Below are positions 15,538 to 23,428 of a stretch of DNA of 64,000 bases, one piece after another. A program made the translations under genes and the position numbers. Source of the stretch: JAXMCK01 sp046349395 (GTDB lineage Bacteria > Pseudomonadota > Alphaproteobacteria > Geminicoccales > Geminicoccaceae); the NCBI GenBank assembly GCA_046349395.1, contig JAXMCK010000005.1, forward strand, positions 682,001 to 746,000, written 5' to 3'. The number at the start of each line of letters is the position of its first letter. Positions within the stretch are counted from its first letter, which is position 1. The notes beneath the pieces are model-generated. The model searched no databases. It had not been told where the DNA came from and worked only from the letters and a program-made list of their open reading frames with translations.

Positions 15538-16506
15538 CTAGGGTGCCGGTACAGTATGGAAGTAGAGGCCGTTGGCGCCGAAGGCCGGCGCCAGCCAGAA
15601 GCCGCCGCAGTTGAACTCGCGACCGCCGTTGACGAACTCCCTGGTGCAGCCGGCCGGGAGCGAGGTGTAGACGCCGCCGGTCGAGGCGGCACCGGCGGCG
15701 TAGGCCGCGTTCGTTGCGGCCGCCTCGTTCGCACCGGCCACGGCGGCACCCGTGGCGACGCCGAGCGCACCTGCTGCCGCTACCGCACCGCCGCTCCAGC
15801 CGCCGCAATTGTTGCAGCTGTTGCCGTAGTAATCGACGGTCGCCGGCGGGTGGTAGGTGCCGTAGTAGGTGCCGCCATAGGCGTGCGGGGGGTAGGCGAC
15901 GTAGCTGCCGTTGGCGCCGTTGACCTGGGTCGGACGATCGTAGCCGCCACTCGCCTGCGTGCCGTCGGCGGCGGTGGCGTTCCAGGATCCCTGCCCGCCC
16001 GAGGCGGTGCCGCCGTCGGCGCTCTTGGCGTTCCAGGAGCCTTCGCCACCGGATGCCGTGCCGCCGCGCTCGCTCTGGGCGTTCCAGGAGCCGTCGCCAC
16101 CCGAAGCGGTGCCACCCCGCGCGCTGTCGGCGCTCCACGAACCGCCACCGCCGGAGGCGCTGCCGCCCGCATAGCCGCGAGCACTCCACGAGCCGTCCCC
16201 GCCGGACGCCGTGCCGCGATAATTCTGCGCGTTCCAGGATCCGCCGCCGCCGGACGCACTGCCGCCGTAGCGGCCGCTGGCCGACCAGGAGCCGCCACCA
16301 CCGGAGGCACTGCCACGCCAGTTCTGGGCGTTCCAGGAGCCGCCACCGCCCGACGCCGTGCCGCCGCGGTCGCCTTCGGCACTCCAGGAGCCACCACCGC
16401 CCGACTCGGTCGCGTAGCTGCCCGAGTGCATCCAGGCCGCGGCCGGGTGGAGCGAGAGGATGGTCAGTGCCAGGGCGGCGACACCCATCGCCAGCGGTCG
16501 GTGCAT
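15538..16506 (-). CDS. Exported Ser/Gly/Trp-repeat protein, longer paralogue
   Basis: 322 aa with a Sec signal (MHRPLAMGVAALALTILSLH..., cut after AAA near residue 24). Nine tandem units of the form ASGG(G/D/E/Q)GSW(N/S)A plus a variable RGG/YGG turn fill residues about 30-185, then a degenerate unit (ASGGYDRP). The C-terminal half mirrors the neighbour: YHPPATVDYYG, SCNNCGGWSGG, an Ala-rich helix, and PAGCTREFVNGGREFNCGGF ending FGANGLYFHTVPAP. The Gly/Ser/Trp composition suggests stacked beta turns. The gene starts 13 bases after the DUF2092 gene. I do not recognise a function; the conserved C-terminal cysteines and motif imply a folded anchor module and the repeats a variable outer part. 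Confidence 0.75.
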   Translation of the reverse strand: MHRPLAMGVAALALTILSLHPAAAWMHSGSYATESGGGGSWSAEGDRGGTASGGGGSWNAQNWRGSASGGGGSWSASGRYGGSASGGGGSWNAQNYRGTASGGDGSWSARGYAGGSASGGGGSWSADSARGGTASGGDGSWNAQSERGGTASGGEGSWNAKSADGGTASGGQGSWNATAADGTQASGGYDRPTQVNGANGSYVAYPPHAYGGTYYGTYHPPATVDYYGNSCNNCGGWSGGAVAAAGALGVATGAAVAGANEAAATNAAYAAGAASTGGVYTSLPAGCTREFVNGGREFNCGGFWLAPAFGANGLYFHTVPAP

Positions 16507-16519
16507 GATCCGCTCCTGC

Positions 16520-17470
16520 TCAGAATGCGCCGGGAGGTGCGAACGGGATGCGCTTCGCCTTCGCCGCCTTGGCCGAGGTGAAGGCGCCCTTCGGCAGCTT
16601 GCCGTCGAGGTGCCAGTTGGACATCTCGACCGTGTGGCGGAAGTTGCCGGGCTCGTCGAAGAAGGTGGCCCGGATCATGCGGGGCAGATGGTCCTTGGCC
16701 CCGATCCAGATCTGTGCCTGGGCGGTGTCGCTGGCGATGACGACGATGTCGGTCGTGGTGTCGCCGACGACGTGCGACTGGCCCATGTAGAAGGCGAGCT
16801 TCAGGTCGTCCTTCAGGTCGCCCCAGGGGTCGGCCACCAGCACGTCGGTGAAGGGGAAGTAGATCGCGGCCTGGTGGTAGGCGGCCTTCAGCATCGCATC
16901 GATCGTGTCCGGCGCGTCGGCCATGGCCACGAGCTCGACGCCCGGCGTGTAGGCCATCACGGTCTTGCCGTCATAGTAGAACTCGGAGGCGGGACCGTCG
17001 CCGAGGGTGATGATCTGCAGGTGGTTCGGGCGCTTCACCAGCACGTCCGATTTCACGCTGTAGAGGAGCGGCTGGCCGGTGCGCGCCGGGCTCTCGTACA
17101 TCGCGACCGAGGTGAAGCTCAGCGTCTTCGCCGAGGCGAGCTTGTGGCTCATCGCCTTCAGGAGGTCGACGGCCTTCGGCTCCAGCTCGGGCTTGTTGGG
17201 CAGGAAGACGACCGGCAGGTTGGGCGGTGCCGGCGGCGGCTGGTTCGGTGCGGTCTGCGCCTCGGCGGTCGCCGGCGGCGTCGCGGGCTCGGCTGGAGCG
17301 GCAGGCGCCGGTGCCGATGCAGCGGGCTCCGCGGGCGCGGCCGCGGGTGCCGCAGCCGCCGGAGCGGTCGAGTCCTGGGCCTGGGCCACGCCGGCGAGTG
17401 CCAGCATGGCGGCCAGCAGCACCGCCAGGCGAGCGCCCTTGCGGTCGAAAGCGGTAGAACTAACGGTCAC
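16520..17470 (-). CDS. DUF2092 domain periplasmic protein with Ala/Pro-rich linker
   Basis: 316 aa from a GTG start at 17470, chosen because AAGGA lies 8 bases upstream and a Sec signal (RLAVLLAAMLALAGVAQAQ) begins soon after; an in-frame ATG at 17539 would add an Arg-rich leader. After the signal, residues about 35-90 are almost only Ala and Pro, a flexible spacer. The rest (LLKAMSHKLASAKTLSFTSVAMYE... to the end) reads as DUF2092, whose members resemble the LolA/LolB-type open barrel that holds hydrophobic ligands. Conserved stretches include KRPNHLQIIT, FYYDGKTVMAYTP and GQSHVVGDTTTDIV. It is second in the four-gene exported cluster. A carrier or chaperone for its exported neighbours is a reasonable guess. 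Confidence 0.75.
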   Translation of the reverse strand: MTVSSTAFDRKGARLAVLLAAMLALAGVAQAQDSTAPAAAAPAAAPAEPAASAPAPAAPAEPATPPATAEAQTAPNQPPPAPPNLPVVFLPNKPELEPKAVDLLKAMSHKLASAKTLSFTSVAMYESPARTGQPLLYSVKSDVLVKRPNHLQIITLGDGPASEFYYDGKTVMAYTPGVELVAMADAPDTIDAMLKAAYHQAAIYFPFTDVLVADPWGDLKDDLKLAFYMGQSHVVGDTTTDIVVIASDTAQAQIWIGAKDHLPRMIRATFFDEPGNFRHTVEMSNWHLDGKLPKGAFTSAKAAKAKRIPFAPPGAF

Positions 17471-17510
17471 GAATGTCGTCCTTGCCGTCGGAACATCGTC
17501 GAGAGGCGGA

Positions 17511-17750
17511 TCACGGCTCCTTTTCGGAAGCCACCGCACTCAGAAGGGTATCGAAGCAGGGGGCGGACAGCTCGGTGATGTGGGCCTTCATGCACGCCTT
17601 GATGCGCCCTTCGCCGGGCGGCACGCCGCGGCACAGCCGCTCGATGTCGCCGGCACAGGCGCGGGCGATCTGCCGCGCGTCCTGTGCCATCGCGGGAACG
17701 GCCATCGCCATCCAGCCGACCGCCACGAGGGCCGCCACTGCCTTGTACAT
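17511..17750 (-). CDS. Small exported cysteine-rich repeat protein
   Basis: 79 aa: a Sec signal (MYKAVAALVAVGWMAMAVPA, cut after AMA) and a mature part of about 55 residues with the pattern C-x5-RLC-x3-PPGEGR-x3-C-x7-LSAPC. That spacing is the cysteine-rich (GLG1-like) repeat found in small periplasmic proteins; two disulfides are likely. The start at 17750 is preferred because GGGGA lies 8 bases upstream; ATG 17756 is too close to it. It is the first gene of the exported cluster, 40 bases before the DUF2092 gene, and is divergent from the channel gene at 17959. Molecular role unknown. Confidence 0.7.
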   Translation of the reverse strand: MYKAVAALVAVGWMAMAVPAMAQDARQIARACAGDIERLCRGVPPGEGRIKACMKAHITELSAPCFDTLLSAVASEKEP

Positions 17751-17898
17751 CCGCATTCCCCAAATCTGCGCCGGGCATTGCGGCCGGCTGCGCAGTAAGA
17801 TGCAGATCGGTCGCTGGCGGGTCAAGCGCAGGACATTAACGCACGCTTAATAGAAGCGGCGAGCCCAAATAGTTGCAGTTTCCCGATAGCATTGACGC

Positions 17899-17915
17899 AT
17901 TGCGGCTGTCGCAAT
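17899..17915. promoter_or_regulatory. Inverted repeat ATTGCG-N5-CGCAAT in a divergent promoter region
   Basis: A perfect six-base inverted repeat with a five-base spacer lies between the exported cluster (start 17750) and the channel gene (start 17959). Position suggests a regulator site; no regulator is encoded next to it. The short arms make chance occurrence possible. Confidence 0.3.
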
Positions 17916-17958
17916 ACTGCCTTCGTCCGCGCCGAGCCCTTGCCCCGCACGAGGCCGC

Positions 17959-18648
17959 ATGACCCGTCGAAGAAGCCACCGCGAGGCGCTCGCCGCCGCG
18001 ATGCATTACCGGCTCGGCCTGCTGCTGGCCCTTCAATGCCTGTCGATCTTCGCGGTCGGCCCCATCATCGAGCAAAGTCCCGTGATCCGGCCGGTCGGTG
18101 GGACCGTCTTCGGCCTCATGTTCATCGCCGGCATGGCGTTGATGGCGGATCGAGGCTGGCTGCGGCACCTCCTGATCGGCACGGGCGTGGCGATCCTCGC
18201 CTTGGAGTTCTGGCGTTACGCTGACCCCTCGCCGCCGATCATCCTCCTCTACTCGGCGTCGCTGGCCCTCTTTCTGATCGTGCTCTCGGTGACGCTGGCG
18301 CTGATCCTCGCCAGCCGCGAGCGCGTCACGACCGATGTCCTCATGGGGGCAGTGGCCCTCTATCTGAATGTCGGCCTCATCTTCGCCGCGGTCTACGCCT
18401 TCATCGAGAACATCCAGCCGGGTGCCATCGCCATGCCCGACCGGGACATCGGGGCGCCGCTCCATCCGCTTCATTTCCTCTATTTCAGCCTCGTGACGCT
18501 GACGACCGTCGGCTACGGCGACACGGTGCCCGTCTCGGCCCTGGCACGCTCGCTGGCCACGATGGAGGCGGCGATGGGCCAGCTCTATCCGGCCATCATC
18601 CTGGCCCGCCTCGTGTCCATGCACGTCGCCGAGGGTGAGCAGCGGTGA
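17959..18648 (+). CDS. Potassium-channel-like membrane protein (Ion_trans_2 pore)
   Basis: 229 aa inner-membrane protein. Four or five hydrophobic helices in the first 160 residues precede a pore loop with the K+ selectivity filter TVGYGD (LYFSLVTLTTVGYGDTVPVS, about residue 190), and a last helix. The C-terminus is short (AEGEQR) with no RCK or cyclic-nucleotide domain, so gating is not evident. GAGG lies 5 bases before the ATG. It is a single gene, co-directional with but separated by 81 bases from the polyamine-type binding protein. Role: K+ conductance or membrane-potential control, inferred from the filter. Confidence 0.85.
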   Translation: MTRRRSHREALAAAMHYRLGLLLALQCLSIFAVGPIIEQSPVIRPVGGTVFGLMFIAGMALMADRGWLRHLLIGTGVAILALEFWRYADPSPPIILLYSASLALFLIVLSVTLALILASRERVTTDVLMGAVALYLNVGLIFAAVYAFIENIQPGAIAMPDRDIGAPLHPLHFLYFSLVTLTTVGYGDTVPVSALARSLATMEAAMGQLYPAIILARLVSMHVAEGEQR

Positions 18649-18729
18649 GCCGCCCGTAGTCCGGCGCTCCGCTTGCCTCCGGTCCGCGTTTGTGCCCCAA
18701 CTCGGGAACAAGGCGACATGGAGGGAACG

Positions 18730-19782
18730 ATGCGGCTCGGGAGCAGGTGGCTCGGTTGTGGTGCGCTGGCGATGGCGGTGGCGGCGGCGGCTCTGCCGGC
18801 CCGGGCCGAGAAGATCGTGATCTCCAACTGGGACGCCTACATGCCGGGCGATCTCCTGGAGCGGTTCAAGCGCGACACGGGGATCGACGCGGAGGTGACG
18901 GTGCACGCCACCAACGAGGAGATCATGGGCAAGGTGACGGCCGGCGGGGGCAAGGGCTACGACGTGCTGTTCGTCTCCTCGCCCTTCGCCGAGGCGCTGC
19001 ACAAGCTGGGCCTCGCCGCCGATCTCGACCACGGCAAGCTGCCGAACCTCGTCAACCTCTATCCCGAGGCGGCGAAGCTCGCCTACGACCCCGACAACAC
19101 GTTCTCTGTACCCTACACCTGGGGCACCACGGGCCTGTGCTACCGCAGCGACCTCGTGAAGACGGCGCCGACGAGCTGGAACGATCTCCTGAAGCCGGCG
19201 GACGATCTCAAAGGCAAGATCACCATGCTGGCGACGGATCGCTGGCTGCTGGGGGCGGGCTTCCTCGACCTCGGCTACTCCGTGAACGAGACCGATCCGG
19301 CCAAGATCGAGAAGACGAAGGAACTTCTCATCGAGGCCAAGAAGAACCTGCTGGCCTACGACGACACCACCTTCTACTCGAAGCTCGTCTCCGGCGAGGC
19401 CGTGCTCGTCCAGGCCTGGGACGGCTGGTGCAATTACGGGATCACCGAGAACAAGGACATCAAATACGTCCTGCCCAAGGAGGGCAGCGACCTCTGGGTC
19501 GACACGATGGTGATCACCAGTGCATCCGAGAACAAGGACGCGGCGCACAAGTTCATCGACTACGTGCTGAACGCCGACGTCGGCAAATGGGTGGCCGAGA
19601 ACATCCTGTACAAGACGCCGAACAAGGCGGCGATGGACAGTCTGGATCCGAGCCTGTTCGAGACCTACCCGAACCTGAAGATGAGCCCGGCGGATCTGCT
19701 GGCACAGCAGCAGTTGCTGGACGTGGGCAAGGCGCAGAAGGACTATGCCCGCGCGGTGACCGAGATCGTCAACGCCAACTAG
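18730..19782 (+). CDS. Polyamine (spermidine/putrescine-type) ABC transporter substrate-binding protein
   Basis: 350 aa periplasmic binding protein of the PotD/PotF family. Sec signal MRLGSRWLGCGALAMAVAAA, cut after ARA; mature start EKIVISNWDAYMPGDLLERF is characteristic. Further family marks: VPYTWGTTGLCYRSD and GEAVLVQAWDGWCNYG, the latter in the ligand cleft. GGAGGGA lies 5 bases before the chosen ATG; an in-frame ATG at 18718 sits on the ribosome site itself and is unlikely. It begins a three-gene importer with the permeases at 19795 and 20652. It resembles the partial binding protein at 1-995 in family only; that one has a Tat-like signal. Confidence 0.9.
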   Translation: MRLGSRWLGCGALAMAVAAAALPARAEKIVISNWDAYMPGDLLERFKRDTGIDAEVTVHATNEEIMGKVTAGGGKGYDVLFVSSPFAEALHKLGLAADLDHGKLPNLVNLYPEAAKLAYDPDNTFSVPYTWGTTGLCYRSDLVKTAPTSWNDLLKPADDLKGKITMLATDRWLLGAGFLDLGYSVNETDPAKIEKTKELLIEAKKNLLAYDDTTFYSKLVSGEAVLVQAWDGWCNYGITENKDIKYVLPKEGSDLWVDTMVITSASENKDAAHKFIDYVLNADVGKWVAENILYKTPNKAAMDSLDPSLFETYPNLKMSPADLLAQQQLLDVGKAQKDYARAVTEIVNAN

Positions 19783-19794
19783 GCGCCCTCACCT

Positions 19795-20655
19795 TTGGGC
19801 AGCGTCTTCCCCCGGGCCTGGCTGATCGCTCCGGGCCTGGGGTATCTGGCCCTTTTCCTCCTGGTGCCGTGCCTCGTCCTGTTCGGGAACGCGTTCTTCG
19901 AGCGCGGCATCTATGGCGGCATCGACTACGAGGCGGCGACGGCGGAGAACTTCGCCCGCGCGTTCGACTCGCTTTATCTGCAGATTCTCCTGCGCTCGGC
20001 CGGCATCGCACTTCTTGCGACGGCGCTCGCGGTGCTTGTCGGCTATCCGACGGCCTACGCGATCTGCCTCGCCCCGCCGCGGCGGCAGACCTTCCTGCTC
20101 TTCGTCGTGATGCTGCCCTTCTGGACCAACTATCTGATCCGCACCTATGCCTGGATCGTGCTCCTGAACCGGAAGGGGCTGGTGAACGAGGGGCTGGCGG
20201 CGGTCGGTGCGGTCGGCGAGCCCCTGCCGCTGCTCTACAACGCCTTCGCCGTGATCCTGGGTCTCGTCTACAGCTACCTGCCCTTCGTCGTCCTTGCGAT
20301 CTACTCGTCCTTGAGCCGCCTCGACGGCAGCCTGATCGAGGCGGCCGAGGATCTGGGTGCCTCGGGTCCGCGCGCCTTCCGCGACATCGTGCTGCCGCTG
20401 ACATTGCCCGGCGTGGCGGCAGGGGCCGTTTTCGTCTTCGTGCTGTCGATCGGCAACTTCGTGACGCCGGATCTCTTGGGCGGCGGCAAGTTCCAGATGG
20501 TCGGCAACCTGATCTACGACCAGTTTCTAACGGCCCGGGACTGGCCGTTCGGTGCTGCACTCGCGATGATCCTGATCGCCATCATGCTCCTGCTCCTGTT
20601 CGCCCAGGCCGTGGCGTTGTCGCGGAGTGGCGCGGCGGCGCAGCAGCCAGCATGA
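19795..20655 (+). CDS. ABC transporter permease, PotB type
   Basis: 286 aa inner-membrane permease with six hydrophobic helices and the EAA loop that docks the ATPase (EAAEDLGASGPRAFRDIVLP, about residue 180). The family start (PRAWLIAPGLGYLALFLLVP) is intact. The start is a TTG at 19795, 12 bases after the binding-protein stop, with no clear ribosome site; it is the first start in frame that keeps the whole first helix, so it is likely but not secure. Its stop overlaps the next permease as ATGA. Works with the permease at 20652 and a missing ATPase to import polyamine-like ligands. Confidence 0.88.
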   Translation: MGSVFPRAWLIAPGLGYLALFLLVPCLVLFGNAFFERGIYGGIDYEAATAENFARAFDSLYLQILLRSAGIALLATALAVLVGYPTAYAICLAPPRRQTFLLFVVMLPFWTNYLIRTYAWIVLLNRKGLVNEGLAAVGAVGEPLPLLYNAFAVILGLVYSYLPFVVLAIYSSLSRLDGSLIEAAEDLGASGPRAFRDIVLPLTLPGVAAGAVFVFVLSIGNFVTPDLLGGGKFQMVGNLIYDQFLTARDWPFGAALAMILIAIMLLLLFAQAVALSRSGAAAQQPA

Positions 20656-21449
20656 GCCTGCAGCTTCGGGTACCTGCCTGGGCCAGGACGGCGTTCCGGG
20701 CGCATCTCTGGCTGGTGCTGGCGTTCCTCTATCTGCCGATCGCCGTCCTGGTGCTCCTGAGCTTCAACCGTGCCGGCATGCCCACGGCCTGGACCGGCTT
20801 CTCGCTCGACTGGTACCGGGCCCTGTTCGACGCCGGCCCGGTGCTGCGGGCAGCCCTGAACAGCCTGATCGTGGCGACAGGGACGACGCTCCTCGCCACC
20901 GTGCTGGGCACGGCCCTGGCGCTGGGGCTGGAGCAGCGGGCCAACCCGGCTTGGCTGGAAGCGCTGCTGATGGCGCCAATGATCATTCCCGACATCGTTC
21001 TCGCAATCGCTCTTCTCTCCTTCTACACGGCACTCGGCGCCACGCTCGGCCTGCACTCGATCGTGCTGAGCCACGTCGTGTTCGACCTCGCTTTCGTCTG
21101 CGTCGTCGTGCGGACAAGGTTGCGCAACTTCGACCCGGCCCTGGTCGAGGTCTCGGCCGATCTCGGTGCCTCGCGTTGGGCGACCTTCCGTCTCGTCGTG
21201 CTGCCGCTGATCCTGCCGGGCGTGCTGGCGGCGGCCTTGCTGGCCTTCACGCTCTCGGTCGACGAGTTCATCATCGCCTATTTTACGGCCGGTGCCGGGG
21301 CGGCATCGACCACCCTGCCGATGCAGATCTACAGCATGATCCGCTTCGGCGTGACGCCCGAGATCAACGCGCTGGCGACGCTCATCCTCGGCTTCAGCCT
21401 GACGGCCCTGCTGACGGCGCAGCGGTTGACTCCCAATCCGGGTACCTGA
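20652..21449 (+). CDS. ABC transporter permease, PotC type
   Basis: 265 aa partner permease with six helices and the EAA loop VSADLGASRWATFRLVVLPL (about residues 167-186). Translationally coupled to the upstream permease through an ATGA overlap at 20652-20655. The conserved FTLSVDEFIIAYFTAG segment near the C-terminus is typical of PotC. The operon ends here: the next gene (21619) is an unrelated secreted protein, so no PotA-like ATPase is supplied. Such an ATPase must come from elsewhere in the genome; the ATPases at 8341 and 45908 belong to other families. Confidence 0.9.
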   Translation: MSLQLRVPAWARTAFRAHLWLVLAFLYLPIAVLVLLSFNRAGMPTAWTGFSLDWYRALFDAGPVLRAALNSLIVATGTTLLATVLGTALALGLEQRANPAWLEALLMAPMIIPDIVLAIALLSFYTALGATLGLHSIVLSHVVFDLAFVCVVVRTRLRNFDPALVEVSADLGASRWATFRLVVLPLILPGVLAAALLAFTLSVDEFIIAYFTAGAGAASTTLPMQIYSMIRFGVTPEINALATLILGFSLTALLTAQRLTPNPGT

Positions 21450-21618
21450 GCGCCGAGACTGCAACGGTAAATTCGTGTACAGTCAGAGGTGTGTCTACGA
21501 AAAGTTGATAATCACGAAATCGTGTAGACGAAGATACTGACCTGCCTTACTCGGGCGGAGACTCTGGCTGGCACGCCTCACAGAGTAGCCGATCACGTCC
21601 GAGTGGAGATTGAGCGAG

Positions 21619-22188
21619 ATGCGGTTTCGTCAGGGAGCAGTCGACCGGTCCTGGATCCTGCGGCGGTTGCGCCGGTTGGCGGCGGTGCTGGTCTTGGGCG
21701 CCATCGCACTGCCGACGATCGCCGAAGCGCGCGAGGATTACTGCATCAATCCATCGACCGGCAGGATCGACACGCGGGGGACGAACGCCTACCGCATCTT
21801 CGAGACGCAGAGCAATCTGAACATCATGGCGCGCTTGAATGGCATCTGGCTGACCAAGATCACTTCGAGGCCGACGAACCAGGTCAGCTATCTTTATGAG
21901 AAGTTCTCGTTCGTGCGCGGTGTCCCGGCCTCGGGCCTCTACAGCTACACGAATTATGTCTGCACGCTGCAGAACACCTTCTGCAGCCGCTATGACGGCG
22001 TCGGGGTCTACGCCGTGCGTTCCAACGGTACCAACAAGTTCCTGGGCACGAAGATCGTCTCCGACACGGTCCGCCTGGACCATGCATGCCTCAGTCTCAC
22101 CGGCACCTTCCTCAGCAACACCGTGCTCACCAACGGCGTTGTGCGAACCACGAAATGCTCGATGAAGAACGGCAAGTTGGTCTGCTGA
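21619..22188 (+). CDS. Secreted protein of unknown function with four cysteines
   Basis: 189 aa. An Arg-rich N-terminus and a hydrophobic core (LRRLAAVLVLGAIALPTIAEA) form a signal peptide cut near residue 38. The mature protein begins REDYCINPSTGRIDTRGTNAYRIFE and is rich in Thr, Asn and aromatic residues, with cysteines at YVCTLQNTFCSR, HACLSL, TKCSM and the very last residue (KLVC). It looks beta-rich and disulfide-bonded. GAG-rich sequence lies before the ATG at 19-12 bases; a TTG at 21610 is the alternative start. It stands alone, convergent with the cytochrome cluster, from which a hairpin at 22215 separates it. I recognise no family. Confidence 0.65.
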   Translation: MRFRQGAVDRSWILRRLRRLAAVLVLGAIALPTIAEAREDYCINPSTGRIDTRGTNAYRIFETQSNLNIMARLNGIWLTKITSRPTNQVSYLYEKFSFVRGVPASGLYSYTNYVCTLQNTFCSRYDGVGVYAVRSNGTNKFLGTKIVSDTVRLDHACLSLTGTFLSNTVLTNGVVRTTKCSMKNGKLVC

Positions 22189-22214
22189 GGTCGGAAGATC
22201 GTCGGAACAAATAA

Positions 22215-22236
22215 CCTCGGGTCCTGCCACCCGAGG
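22215..22236. terminator. Bidirectional hairpin between convergent genes
   Basis: CCTCGGGT (22215-22222) pairs with ACCCGAGG (22229-22236) around six bases. It lies in the 64-base gap between the converging secreted-protein gene and the cytochrome operon. There is no long T-run, so it may act through its stem alone, for both directions. Confidence 0.5.
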
Positions 22237-22252
22237 TCTGCGGAGAAACGCT

Positions 22253-22927
22253 TCAGCTCGGGCGCTTGGTGCCCGTGACCATGGAGCGCGCGAGGTTCTC
22301 GCGGTGGACGACGCTCGCCAGGACGACGCCGCCGATATGGAGGACGATGAGGACGAGGACGAGGTTCGCCAGAGTCTCGTGGATCTCCTCCCAGCCGTTC
22401 TCGCGCCCGCCGCGGCCGCCTGCACCTTCTCCGCCTTCGAACGCCTCGTCGTCGTCGGCCCGAGCGGGGGAGATCAGGGTGGGTGCGATTGGGGCGGCAC
22501 TGGCCCAGCCGGCGAGCGGACCGGCGTTCTTCTCGATCGCGTAGGTCTCGAGCCCGGACCAGGTCACGCCGACGAGGCCCAGAAGCAGGACCACGACCAT
22601 CGCCGCACCGGCAGGGCTGTGGCCCAGATGGCGCGTGGCGCGGCGGCGGAACAGGTCGAGGAAGTACTGCAGGCTGGTGAAGGGGCTGCAGACGAAGTCG
22701 GTGAAGCGCGCATGCGGCGAGCCGACGAAGCCCCAGACGATCCGCAGGATCACGAGTCCGGCCACGGCGTAGCCGGCCCAGACGTGCAGGGCCAAGGCCT
22801 CGTCGCCCGTGAGGTAGGCGATCGCGAAGGCGAGCACGAGGCCCCAATGGAAGACGCGCACGAAGGGGTCCCACACCCGGATCTCGGACGCGCTTCCGCT
22901 GTCCGTGAAGGTGGTCGAGGCTTGCAT
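22253..22927 (-). CDS. Cytochrome b (b561/Ni-hydrogenase-type) membrane subunit
   Basis: 224 aa four-helix membrane cytochrome b that would carry electrons between the quinone pool and periplasmic cytochromes c. Histidines in VFHWGL, LHVWAGY, RHLGHSPAG and VLHIGG sit where the two heme b ligands are expected. A charged Glu/Gly-rich loop of about 40 residues (DDDEAFEGGEGAGG) is inserted before the last helix, unlike the fused homologue at 23845. It is the last gene of the operon, four bases after the diheme cytochrome gene. Likely partner of the DHC/SHP proteins encoded upstream. Confidence 0.87.
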   Translation of the reverse strand: MQASTTFTDSGSASEIRVWDPFVRVFHWGLVLAFAIAYLTGDEALALHVWAGYAVAGLVILRIVWGFVGSPHARFTDFVCSPFTSLQYFLDLFRRRATRHLGHSPAGAAMVVVLLLGLVGVTWSGLETYAIEKNAGPLAGWASAAPIAPTLISPARADDDEAFEGGEGAGGRGGRENGWEEIHETLANLVLVLIVLHIGGVVLASVVHRENLARSMVTGTKRPS

Positions 22928-22931
22928 CGGC

Positions 22932-23420
22932 TCAGTCCTCCTCGCCTTCCGGCTCGTCGAACTGCCCCTTTGCCGCGGCCACGTGGCAGGCGACGCAGTT
23001 GGCGGGCGACTTCACTTTCGCCGAGGTGAAGGTCGTCGACGAGATCTCGTCGTGGCGGCCCAGCCAATACGGCGTGGCCGACACGCGCAGCGGCGTGTCG
23101 TTGGGGCCGATGCCGCGCAGGAAGTGGCTGCCGCCTGCGCCGGGCGCGTCGGCTGCATTCGCCACGAGCACGTCCGTGATGGCCTTGCGCTGGGCATCGG
23201 GCAGGCTCGCATCCTCGCCGAAATGCGAGGACAGGTCGTTCATCAGCGCCTGCCAGGAGCGGGCGGGCAGGAACTGCGGCGGGAACACCATGTGGCAGGC
23301 GCCGCATTCCTTCACCACGGTCGGGTCCTGGACGGGCGGGATGTAGAGGCCCTCCTCGGCCCGGCCGGCCAGCACCGGCAAGGTCACGGCCGCGGCGGTC
23401 AACAGTAGAAAGCGCTTCAT
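22932..23420 (-). CDS. Diheme cytochrome c (DHC-like), periplasmic
   Basis: 162 aa with a Sec signal (MKRFLLLTAAAVTLPVLAGR) and two c-type heme sites, CGACH near residue 40 and CVACH near residue 142. Layout matches the DHC that donates electrons to SHP in Rhodobacter sphaeroides. The segment HFGEDASLPDA is shared word for word with the C-terminal domain of the fusion protein at 23845, and ATPYW follows in both, so the two are paralogous copies. The start at 23420 keeps the signal peptide intact. It lies 9 bases after shp and 4 bases before the cytochrome b gene. Confidence 0.87.
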   Translation of the reverse strand: MKRFLLLTAAAVTLPVLAGRAEEGLYIPPVQDPTVVKECGACHMVFPPQFLPARSWQALMNDLSSHFGEDASLPDAQRKAITDVLVANAADAPGAGGSHFLRGIGPNDTPLRVSATPYWLGRHDEISSTTFTSAKVKSPANCVACHVAAAKGQFDEPEGEED

Positions 23421-23428
23421 CGCAGGTC

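Larger units (their letters stand above)
14675..16506 (-). repeat. Coding tandem repeats shared by two adjacent paralogous genes
   Basis: Both genes in this span carry in-frame DNA repeats of about 48-51 bases encoding ASGGxGSW units: nine units plus one degenerate in the upstream gene (15538-16506), six plus one degenerate in the downstream gene. The genes share signal, repeat, linker and C-terminal layout, so they arose by tandem duplication followed by change in repeat number. Repeat drift makes this stretch prone to misassembly and slippage. Confidence 0.75.

Noticed and set aside
14675..16506. Regularly spaced DNA repeats that resemble a CRISPR array
   Set aside because: The repeats are 48-51 bases, imperfect and stay in one reading frame encoding ASGGxGSW units behind signal peptides; there are no identical repeats with unique spacers and no cas genes.
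17836..19548. Long minus-strand frame across the channel and polyamine binding-protein genes
   Set aside because: Covers two well-supported plus-strand genes and their intergenic region, and encodes only low-complexity Arg/Asp/His-rich sequence.
21450..21618. Inverted and direct repeats GTCTACGA / TCGTGTAGAC in the gap after the polyamine permease
   Set aside because: The arms match only with a two-base insertion; too weak to call a terminator or operator.
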